In this document: positions 1 through 3,934 of the stretch, one piece after another | Layout: every line of letters starts with the position of its first letter | How positions within the stretch are numbered: position 1 is the stretch's first letter | Assembly (NCBI GenBank): GCA_002314715.1 | Contig: DCGY01000045.1 | Location: 2,070 to 8,151 of the forward strand | DNA: 6,082 nucleotides | Direction of reading: 5' to 3' | Source: Lachnospiraceae bacterium UBA1766 | GTDB taxonomy: Bacteria > Bacillota > Clostridia > Lachnospirales > Lachnospiraceae | Made by a program: the position numbers and the translations under genes | The notes under the pieces: generated by a model | Told to the model about the DNA's origin: nothing | The model's input: only the letters and a program-made list of their open reading frames with translations | Database searches by the model: none

Positions 1-44
1 AGACGGCGATGCCATTCTTTACGTAAAGAATGGCATCGCCGTCT
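1..44. repeat. Perfect 44-bp palindrome at the window edge, probable assembly fold-back
   Basis: Bases 1-22 are the exact reverse complement of 23-44, with no loop (centre TTTAC/GTAAA). The right arm, 23-44, is normal glmM coding sequence for VDGDAILY, and the left arm simply reads it back. A 22-base arm ending exactly at the first base of the window, inside a conserved gene, is what a chimeric or fold-back contig end gives. I infer an artefact rather than biology. Confidence 0.85.
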
Positions 45-814
45 ACCAGCTCACCCTTCTCGTCCACACAAAGGCAACGGTCTGCATCGCCGTCAAAAGC
101 GAAGCCGATATCCAATCCGTTTTCTACCACGAATTTCTGCAGGCCCTCGATATGGGTGGAGCCGCAGTTGGTATTGATATTCAGTCCATCGGGTGCATTG
201 TTGATTACATAAGTCTTAGCACCCAGCGCATCGAAAACATTCTTTGCAATCATCCAGGAGCTTCCGTTGGCACAGTCCAAACCGACTTTCTTATCTCTGT
301 AAGAGCGGGTAGCCAGGCTGATCAGATAACCTACATAACGGTTACGTCCTGCGGCATAATCTACGGTACAGCCGATGTTCTCGCGCTCTGCATAAGGAAC
401 CTCTCCCGTAACGCCGTCTAAGTAAGCCTCAATTTTGAGGATGGTCTCCTCATCCATTTTCTCGCCGTTGGCATTGATGAGCTTGATACCGTTATCGTAA
501 TAAGGGTTATGGCTGGCAGAAATCATAATACCGCCGTCAAAATCCTCGGTTCTGGTTACATAGGAAACGCTGGGGGTTGTGGTTACATGCAACAGATATG
601 CATCCGCACCGGAAGCGGTAAGACCTGCTACCAGAGAATACTCAAACATATAAGAGGAGCGGCGGGTGTCCTTGCCGATGACTACCTTGGGCTTGGAGCC
701 GTCCTCGTGACGGTAGTACCAGCCTAAGAAGCGGCCGATTTTGTATGCGTGCTCTGCAGTTAAATTTTTGTTGGCTTCTCCGCGGAAGCCGTCTGTTCCG
801 AAATATTTACCCAT
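1..814 (-). CDS. glmM: Phosphoglucosamine mutase GlmM, N-terminal part (cut by left edge)
   Basis: GlmM converts glucosamine-6-phosphate to glucosamine-1-phosphate, the cytoplasmic step feeding UDP-GlcNAc for peptidoglycan and surface glycans. The reverse-strand frame opens at ATG 814 (MGKYFGTDGFRGEAN) with a Shine-Dalgarno AAAGGA at 824-829, 9 nt upstream. Visible marks are the substrate-binding start FGTDGFRG (residues 5-12), the phosphoserine active-site loop ISASHNP with catalytic Ser101, and the metal loop DGDADR at 241-246 with Asp241, Asp243 and Asp245. These positions agree with the well-studied E. coli enzyme. About 270 of the usual ~450 residues are visible; the sugar-binding and phosphate-binding C-terminal domains are missing. 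The match to the family runs through VDGDAILYV; the last visible residues (KNGIAV) come from a palindrome at the edge and are probably not real. The family is certain; phosphomannomutase is the only alternative and is less likely given the start motif. Confidence 0.95.
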   Translation of the reverse strand, partial: MGKYFGTDGFRGEANKNLTAEHAYKIGRFLGWYYRHEDGSKPKVVIGKDTRRSSYMFEYSLVAGLTASGADAYLLHVTTTPSVSYVTRTEDFDGGIMISASHNPYYDNGIKLINANGEKMDEETILKIEAYLDGVTGEVPYAERENIGCTVDYAAGRNRYVGYLISLATRSYRDKKVGLDCANGSSWMIAKNVFDALGAKTYVINNAPDGLNINTNCGSTHIEGLQKFVVENGLDIGFAFDGDADRCLCVDEKGELVDGDAILYVKNGIAV

Positions 815-846
815 GGGATGGATTCCTTTCTTGGTTTGGATAGTTT

Positions 847-871
847 ATTATATGTGTCCGTCTGTCCTCAA
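847..871 (-). promoter_or_regulatory. Probable glmM promoter (clear -10, weak -35)
   Basis: On the minus strand a perfect -10 TATAAT lies at 852-847, about 33 bases before the glmM start codon, leaving a short leader with the AAAGGA ribosome site. A TTGAGG at 871-866 is the best -35-like sequence, but its 13-bp spacing from that -10 is too short; it would be 18 bp from an alternative -10, TAAACT, slightly downstream. The -10 also abuts the outer edge of a large hairpin, so the -35 region overlaps the repeat. glmM therefore probably has its own promoter rather than depending on the upstream aminotransferase gene. Confidence 0.5.
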
Positions 872-1000
872 GGTGTATTCTCTGCAGGGACGTTCGCACT
901 CCCGCTGTCGAACCTAGCGGCACTAAGGCCCCAAAATACGTGGCCTAAGGGCCGAGGTCGACAGAGGGCCCTGCATGAGAACCACACCTCTCGTCCGGAC
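856..1000. repeat. ~145-bp imperfect inverted repeat (large hairpin element)
   Basis: No credible gene is here. The two halves pair along most of their length: GTCCG 856-860 with CGGAC 996-1000; AGGTGT 871-876 with ACACCT 984-989; TTCTC/TGCAGGG 878-889 with CCCTGCA/GAGAA 969-981; CCC 901-903 with GGG 966-968; CTGTCG 905-910 with CGACAG 959-964; ACCT 912-915 with AGGT 955-958; GGCC 927-930 with GGCC 942-945. The loop is about 11 bases (931-941). The left arm has an extra unpaired ~11 bases (890-900). It could be a structured RNA, a terminator or insulator between the aminotransferase gene and glmM, or a MITE-like repeat. I do not recognise the family. Confidence 0.7.
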
Positions 1001-1028
1001 TGCCTTATTCAATAAAATTTCTGCCCGT

Positions 1029-1264
1029 TTCCGGGAAGTTTGCATCGGGATGCTTGTTTTTGGGCGAAATCGATGCACTTCTCTTCCCAGGAAGGTGATT
1101 CCCGGCATCGGGATTGATAATTTCATGATTTTTCGATGCTTTTTGTTTCCCAGAAACCGGTACTTTGCATCGAAATGGTCTGTTTCATGAATTTCCGATG
1201 CACACGGCTTCCCGGAAAGGTCGTATTGGGCATCGGGATGCTTGTTTTCCTGCAATTCCGATGC
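1029..1264. repeat. Array of four 35-bp dyad units alternating with TTCC-GGAA palindromes, period 62-63 bp
   Basis: Four units of exactly 35 bp start with GCATCG and end with CGATGC: 1042-1076, 1105-1139, 1167-1201 and 1230-1264. Between them lie 28, 27 and 28 bases, each carrying a short palindrome: TTCCCAGGAA at 1084-1093, TTTCCCAGAAA at 1146-1156, TTCCCGGAA at 1209-1217. A similar TTCCGGGAA sits at 1029-1037 before the first unit. Unit interiors vary, while the ends and lengths are fixed. Each CGATGC can pair with the next GCATCG around the TTCC-GGAA palindrome, so the region can form a row of hairpins. It lies just downstream of the aminotransferase stop codon and has no T-run, so simple terminator function is unlikely. 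This resembles REP/BIME-type intergenic palindrome arrays in general form; the family is not recognised. Confidence 0.75.
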
Positions 1265-1276
1265 TTATTGGCTTAT

Positions 1277-2470
1277 TTAGGCTCTGTAGTACTCCACGAC
1301 TTTCTGTACAGCGCGGATGACGTCCTCCACGTCGGCATCGGTCATGGCGGGGAAGAGCGGAATACTCATGATTTCGTTGTAGAGTTTCTCGGCCTGCGGG
1401 CAAAGGCCTTTCTCGTAGCCCAGGCTCTCGTAGTAGGAGTGCCAATATACAGGCAGGTAATGTACCTGGCAGTAGATGTTCTCCGCGGTGAGGGCATCGA
1501 AGAATTGTCTGCGGTCGCAGGTAAGCTTCTCCAAATTCAGGCGAAGAATGTATAAGTGTCTGGTGGTGTCGGACTCGGGAATCTCTCGCTGTACAAAGAT
1601 TTCCGGCATCTGAGAGAAGGCCCGGTTGTACATCTTTACGATTTCCTTGCGGCGCTTGGAGAAGCGGTCCAGCTTCTTTAACTGGCTGCTTAACAGTGCG
1701 GCCTGGAAATCGGTCATTCGATAATTGAAGCCCAGCTCCACCTGCTCATTGTACCAGCGGGCATCGGTAGGGTGCTTCATCTCGCTTGGATTGCGGGTGA
1801 TGCCGTGACTACGAAGACGCAGAAGCTTGTGATAAAGCTGCTGGTCATTGGTGGTAACGGCGCCGCCCTCTCCGGAGGTAACGGTCTTCACAGGATGGAA
1901 GCTAAAGCAGGTCATATCTGCAATACTGCCAACGCCCTGTCCCTTGTATTTGGTGCCCATGGCATGGGCTGCATCCTCAATCAAAATTAAATTGTGCTTC
2001 CGGGCAATTGCCTTTAGGGCATCCAGCTCGGTAGCCTGGCCGGTAAAGTCCACGGCTACGATTCCCTTGGTGGCGGGGGTAATGAGCCGCTCCACTTCCT
2101 CGGGATTCAGGTTATAGGTGTCGGGGCGAATGTCGGCAAATACCGGCTTCGCGCCGCAATATAAAACGCAGTTGGAGGAAGCTGCAAAGGTAATGGAGCT
2201 GACAATCACTTCATCTCCCGGGCCAAAGCCTGCTGCCATGGCCGCAATATGAAGAGCAGCTGTACCATTGCTGACTGCAACCGCATATTTGGCTCCGGTG
2301 GCCTTGCAAATCTGTGCTTCCAGCTCTGTAACGGCCGGCCCACAGGTGAGATAGTCACTGCGAAGGGTTGCTACCACTGCATCAATATCATCCTGCTCAA
2401 TGCACTGACGACCATAGGAGATCGGTGTGCTACGAAGCGGAGTTCCTCCAAAAATCGCTAATTTCTCCAT
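1277..2470 (-). CDS. pseC: DegT/DnrJ/EryC1/StrS aminotransferase, PseC type (UDP-4-amino-4,6-dideoxy-N-acetyl-beta-L-altrosamine transaminase)
   Basis: This 397-aa protein has the full length and layout of a sugar aminotransferase of the DegT family. Visible are GTAALH (69-74, cofactor phosphate pocket), IEDAAHA (164-170, with Asp166 facing the PLP ring nitrogen) and FHPVK (191-195), whose Lys195 is the predicted PLP lysine, followed by SGEGGAVTTN. FHPVK, RSHGITR and the C-terminal VHYLPVYW...GLCPQAEKLY...SIPLFP pattern are what I know of PseC, which makes the 4-amino sugar on the way to pseudaminic acid using glutamate and PLP in the cytosol. I chose ATG 2470 (MEKLAIFGG): GGAAAGAGAG lies 9 nt upstream, and an in-frame TTG at 2515 sits at or before the predicted transcription start. 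No pseB, pseF, pseG, pseH or pseI is in the window, so the exact sugar remains inference; a related 4-amino-sugar transaminase is the alternative. Confidence 0.85.
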   Translation of the reverse strand: MEKLAIFGGTPLRSTPISYGRQCIEQDDIDAVVATLRSDYLTCGPAVTELEAQICKATGAKYAVAVSNGTAALHIAAMAAGFGPGDEVIVSSITFAASSNCVLYCGAKPVFADIRPDTYNLNPEEVERLITPATKGIVAVDFTGQATELDALKAIARKHNLILIEDAAHAMGTKYKGQGVGSIADMTCFSFHPVKTVTSGEGGAVTTNDQQLYHKLLRLRSHGITRNPSEMKHPTDARWYNEQVELGFNYRMTDFQAALLSSQLKKLDRFSKRRKEIVKMYNRAFSQMPEIFVQREIPESDTTRHLYILRLNLEKLTCDRRQFFDALTAENIYCQVHYLPVYWHSYYESLGYEKGLCPQAEKLYNEIMSIPLFPAMTDADVEDVIRAVQKVVEYYRA

Positions 2471-2491
2471 AAAATCACGCTCTCTTTCCGG

Positions 2492-2508
2492 GCATAGAAG
2501 GTCTATGC
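2492..2508 (-). promoter_or_regulatory. Stem-loop in the aminotransferase leader
   Basis: In the predicted mRNA leader, GCATAG and CTATGC form a perfect 6-bp stem with a 5-nt loop, directly before the GGAAAGAGAG ribosome site (2489-2480). It may shape ribosome access or protect the 5' end; no specific riboswitch class is recognised. Confidence 0.4.
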
Positions 2509-2518
2509 GTATCAAGAC

Positions 2519-2547
2519 ATTATATCATATGCGGAAGGGTTATTCAA
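2519..2547 (-). promoter_or_regulatory. Sigma-A type promoter of the aminotransferase gene
   Basis: On the minus strand TTGAAT (2547-2542) and a perfect TATAAT (2524-2519) are 17 bp apart, predicting a start near 2512 and a leader of about 42 nt. The gene is thus likely transcribed independently of the regulator gene upstream. Confidence 0.7.
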
Positions 2548-2600
2548 CTATCGGGAAAGAGAAGCCAAAAGAACCGGCTTGTGAGCTACCGTAAGCAAAC

Positions 2601-2773
2601 ATCCCCCAGGGTTGTGGACCTGATACGCTTCGTTTCCTGCCGGAGATACTTGACTTTTCTCACCACATCCGTGAACTCGCCCTACGGGCTCAAACAGGCA
2701 CGGATGTGATGCGTCAAGTACCTCCCGGCTACGGAAGCCTCGCGAATTATCAGGCCCACAACTCCTGGGGGAT
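2601..2773. repeat. ~173-bp imperfect palindrome between the regulator and aminotransferase genes
   Basis: The outer arms are ATCCCCCAGG 2601-2610 and CCTGGGGGAT 2764-2773 (perfect). Next come GTTGTGGACCTGAT 2611-2624 against 2749-2762 (one mismatch), then TTCG, TTCC and GCCGG blocks within 2629-2643 against 2725-2746. GAGATACTTGAC 2643-2654 faces GTCAAGTACCTC 2713-2724 (one mismatch), and CACATCCGTG 2664-2673 faces CACGGATGTG 2699-2708 (perfect). The tip is a small hairpin, GCCC 2679-2682 with GGGC 2686-2689. An open reading frame of 78 codons across it on the minus strand mirrors the palindrome and is not credible as a gene. It could be a MITE, a structured RNA or a strong transcription boundary after the regulator gene. 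No transposase or clear target duplication is seen. It shares no obvious sequence with the hairpin at 856-1000. Confidence 0.75.
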
Positions 2774-2804
2774 ATCTCATACATAATACATGTTTCGCAT
2801 CCGG

Positions 2805-3470
2805 TTATTCTTTTATTAGTTTAAATCGTGTAAATATTTCTTCCGTTACATCCGAGTACTCAGAGGCAAAGGGCTCATCTTTCATCAAATTCCGATATGC
2901 CTTCGCAATCTGCTCAAAGCATATATTTTGACCCTGTCCTTTGTCCGGCTTCTTTTCCAAGCGAATGCTCCTGTCAGTGTTTTGCGGACCATCTGTCTCC
3001 ACTACATAATAAAACTTCCAGCCATGTTTGGAAGAAAATACATAGCCCGCAAATAATCTTACTGCATTCCATAGTGTATCCTCGTCCTGTATACCTGCTA
3101 CTGCCGTCTTTCGATTTCGGTAAAGATCACATCGACTCGCATTTGCACTGGGTTTGTCCTCATTGTAAGGTACCTTAGAATATGGCAGATAGGAATTAAT
3201 TGCTGACCTGCCCAACCCCATTGCAGACTGAATATCCATCATTTTCATACCATATGCCAACATTCTTTGTATCAATTCCGTCTCTTCATAGACCAACTTC
3301 CCACTGGTAATCAACAGCTTTTTCACCCGCATGGGGCTCATATGCAATTGCTTTGCCGTAGCCTGAATTTCTCCGGTCATTTCATAAACATAATCAACCC
3401 TTGTTAATAATTCCCGATTCACTTCCGGGTCTTTCTTTCCAATAGGTGAATCACTCTCGCCTTTCGCCAT
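2805..3470 (-). CDS. Putative DNA-binding protein with two helix-turn-helix regions, function unknown
   Basis: The start ATG 3470 (MAKGESDSP) has an excellent GGAGGAG at 3484-3478, 7 nt upstream, and gives 221 residues; a longer start at 3494 would place that ribosome site inside the gene. Residues ~34-52 (EIQATAKQLHMSPMRVKKLL) look like one helix-turn-helix, and residues ~63-95 (IQRMLAYGMKMMDIQSAMGL then GRSAINSYLPYSK) like a second of the sigma-region-4 or resolvase-like kind. Residues ~131-195 (LWNAVRLFAGYVF, then KFYYVVE) form a mixed alpha/beta tail seen in hypothetical clostridial regulators of this build; that resemblance is from memory and not checked. I found no convincing promoter upstream. 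The antisense-RNA promoter of the toxin-antitoxin cassette points away from it 58 bp upstream of its start. The target is unknown; the neighbouring cassette and repeats are candidates only. Confidence 0.8.
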   Translation of the reverse strand: MAKGESDSPIGKKDPEVNRELLTRVDYVYEMTGEIQATAKQLHMSPMRVKKLLITSGKLVYEETELIQRMLAYGMKMMDIQSAMGLGRSAINSYLPYSKVPYNEDKPSANASRCDLYRNRKTAVAGIQDEDTLWNAVRLFAGYVFSSKHGWKFYYVVETDGPQNTDRSIRLEKKPDKGQGQNICFEQIAKAYRNLMKDEPFASEYSDVTEEIFTRFKLIKE

Positions 3471-3527
3471 TTCATATCTCCTCCAGCGGCTCACATCATG
3501 TTAATCCACTTTTTTATTTTAACCCAC

Positions 3528-3556
3528 TTGAAATACTGTCTCCCGTGTGATAATAT
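3528..3556 (+). promoter_or_regulatory. Promoter of the antisense (antitoxin) RNA
   Basis: TTGAAA (3528-3533), a 17-bp spacer and TAATAT (3551-3556) preceded by an extended -10 TG at 3548-3549 make a good plus-strand sigma-A promoter. The predicted start is near 3563 (AAAGGTGC). No protein gene follows on this strand, which supports an RNA product. Confidence 0.7.
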
Positions 3557-3562
3557 AATATT

Positions 3563-3657
3563 AAAGGTGCTACCGATAGACGGTTAGCCCTCTGTGTTGA
3601 AAACAAAAACAACTGCCTTCAACTTGCTAGGGTCTTGGGCGGTTGTTTTTGTTTGTG
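3563..3657 (+). ncRNA. Putative antisense RNA antitoxin (~95 nt)
   Basis: Transcription from the promoter at 3528-3556 would run about 95 nt to the terminator at 3601-3654. The last ~55-60 nt are fully complementary to the 3' end of the toxin mRNA, including the final codons, the stop codon and the terminator loop. This convergent arrangement is that of type I toxin-antitoxin loci such as par (Fst) and txpA/ratA, in which the short RNA binds the toxin mRNA and blocks translation or triggers decay. The first ~34 nt are not complementary to the toxin leader but resemble it (see the inverted leader repeat). The RNA has no plausible reading frame with a ribosome site. Evidence is promoter plus terminator plus context only. 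Confidence 0.65.
3601..3654. terminator. Bidirectional intrinsic terminator shared by toxin mRNA and antisense RNA
   Basis: Bases 3601-3617 and 3638-3654 form a 17-bp stem with one G-T wobble around a 20-nt loop. The outer stem is A-rich on the left (AAACAAAAACAAC) and T-rich on the right (GTTGTTTTTGTTT), so each strand ends its hairpin with a U-rich tail. The toxin's last codons form one arm and its TAG stop (3629-3627) lies in the loop, a hallmark of compact type I toxin loci. Confidence 0.85.
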
Positions 3658-3782
3658 TCAATATGTTCCAAATCTTCTTGCTTCTGAATAGATCTTTCAA
3701 TCTTCTCAACAAGCTTTCCAACTGTAATTCCAAATATAAATACTGCCAGAATAAATCCGGCAAATGTTATATCTGTAGTCAT
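3627..3782 (-). CDS. Small membrane toxin of a type I toxin-antitoxin system (Fst/TxpA/holin-like toxin style)
   Basis: This 51-residue gene begins at ATG 3782 with a near-perfect ribosome site, AAAGGAGGTG. The peptide has a short polar start (MTTD), one membrane helix at ~5-22 (ITFAGFILAVFIFGITVG), a charged amphipathic stretch (KLVEKIERSIQKQEDLEH) and a polar basic tail ending NKNNRPRP. This is the standard build of Gram-positive type I toxins, which insert in the membrane and arrest growth when unrepressed. The NNRPRP tail is encoded by the terminator arm, as in related loci. A strong promoter, a ~97-nt leader with a blocked ribosome site and a convergent antisense RNA support this reading. 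I cannot assign it to a named family by sequence alone. The alternative is a harmless small membrane peptide, which the surrounding architecture argues against. Confidence 0.8.
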   Translation of the reverse strand: MTTDITFAGFILAVFIFGITVGKLVEKIERSIQKQEDLEHIDTNKNNRPRP

Positions 3783-3791
3783 ACGTACACC

Positions 3792-3835
3792 ACCTCCTTT
3801 CACAAGGAGGTTTTTTTACCTCCTGTCACAGAGGT
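3792..3835 (-). promoter_or_regulatory. Tandem leader hairpins sequestering the toxin ribosome site
   Basis: In the toxin mRNA, ACCTCCTT (3811-3804) pairs perfectly with AAGGAGGT (3799-3792) over a 4-nt loop GTGA, burying the Shine-Dalgarno. Just upstream, ACCTC (3835-3831) pairs with GAGGT (3822-3818) in a similar, weaker hairpin. The upstream AGGAGGT (3824-3818) can instead pair with ACCTCCT (3811-3805) across the A-run, which would release the ribosome site. Known type I toxin mRNAs use such inactive and active folds; the switch here is inferred from base pairing. Confidence 0.7.
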
Positions 3836-3885
3836 TAACCGCCTACCATCTCATTGAATCTCTCCAACGGGTAGCACCCAAACAT

Positions 3886-3914
3886 ATTTTAGCAAATGCA
3901 TTATGGCATGTCAA
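3886..3914 (-). promoter_or_regulatory. Strong toxin mRNA promoter
   Basis: On the minus strand a consensus -35 TTGACA (3914-3909), exactly 17 bp and TAAAAT (3891-3886) predict a start near 3879 and a leader of about 97 nt. It begins only ~20 bp beyond the stop codon of the lipoprotein gene and is the strongest promoter-like sequence in the window. Confidence 0.8.
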
Positions 3915-3934
3915 TCCACTTCACGCATATTCCG

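Larger units (their letters stand above)
3566..3878. repeat. Inverted repeats: same 5' leader motif on toxin mRNA and antisense RNA
   Basis: GGTGCTACC at 3566-3574 is repeated inverted at 3870-3878. CGGTTAGCCCTCTGTG at 3581-3596 is repeated inverted at 3827-3841, differing only by GC against A in the middle. Both motifs occur in the same order directly after the predicted transcription starts of the two convergent RNAs. The toxin leader has about 20 extra bases between the two motifs. The arrangement suggests an ancient inverted duplication of the promoter-proximal leader. Confidence 0.65.
3497..3921. repeat. 15-bp direct repeats bracketing the toxin-antitoxin cassette
   Basis: CATGTTAATCCACTT at 3497-3511 and CATGTCAATCCACTT at 3907-3921 match at 14 of 15 positions in the same orientation. 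The cassette lies between them. The right copy overlaps the -35 (TTGACA) of the toxin promoter; the left copy is just upstream of the regulator gene. They may mark a past insertion or recombination, or be shared protein-binding sites. Confidence 0.6.

Noticed and set aside
923..1255. Minus-strand 110-codon open frame across the dyad array
   Set aside because: Its sequence follows the repeat, the period breaks the frame at one unit (62 bp), no ribosome site was found, and it overlaps the hairpin element.
1029..1264. CRISPR array (35-bp repeats with ~28-bp spacers)
   Set aside because: The spacing mimics CRISPR, but unit interiors diverge strongly and the supposed spacers share a TTCC-GGAA core, the opposite of a CRISPR array. 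No cas gene is present.
1136..1555. Plus-strand 139-codon open frame over the dyad array and aminotransferase 3' end
   Set aside because: It is antisense to the strongly supported aminotransferase coding region, and its N-terminal third is the dyad array.
2471..2515. Longer aminotransferase start at TTG 2515
   Set aside because: It lies at or before the predicted transcription start and lacks a ribosome site; ATG 2470 gives the family-like N-terminus.
2548..2784. Minus-strand 78-codon open frame inside the large palindrome
   Set aside because: Codons mirror the two palindrome arms, and the frame overlaps the aminotransferase promoter; best explained as a by-product of the repeat.
3594..3857. 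Plus-strand 87-codon open frame through the toxin gene
   Set aside because: It runs antisense to the toxin, crosses the terminator stem and SD hairpins, and lacks a ribosome site.
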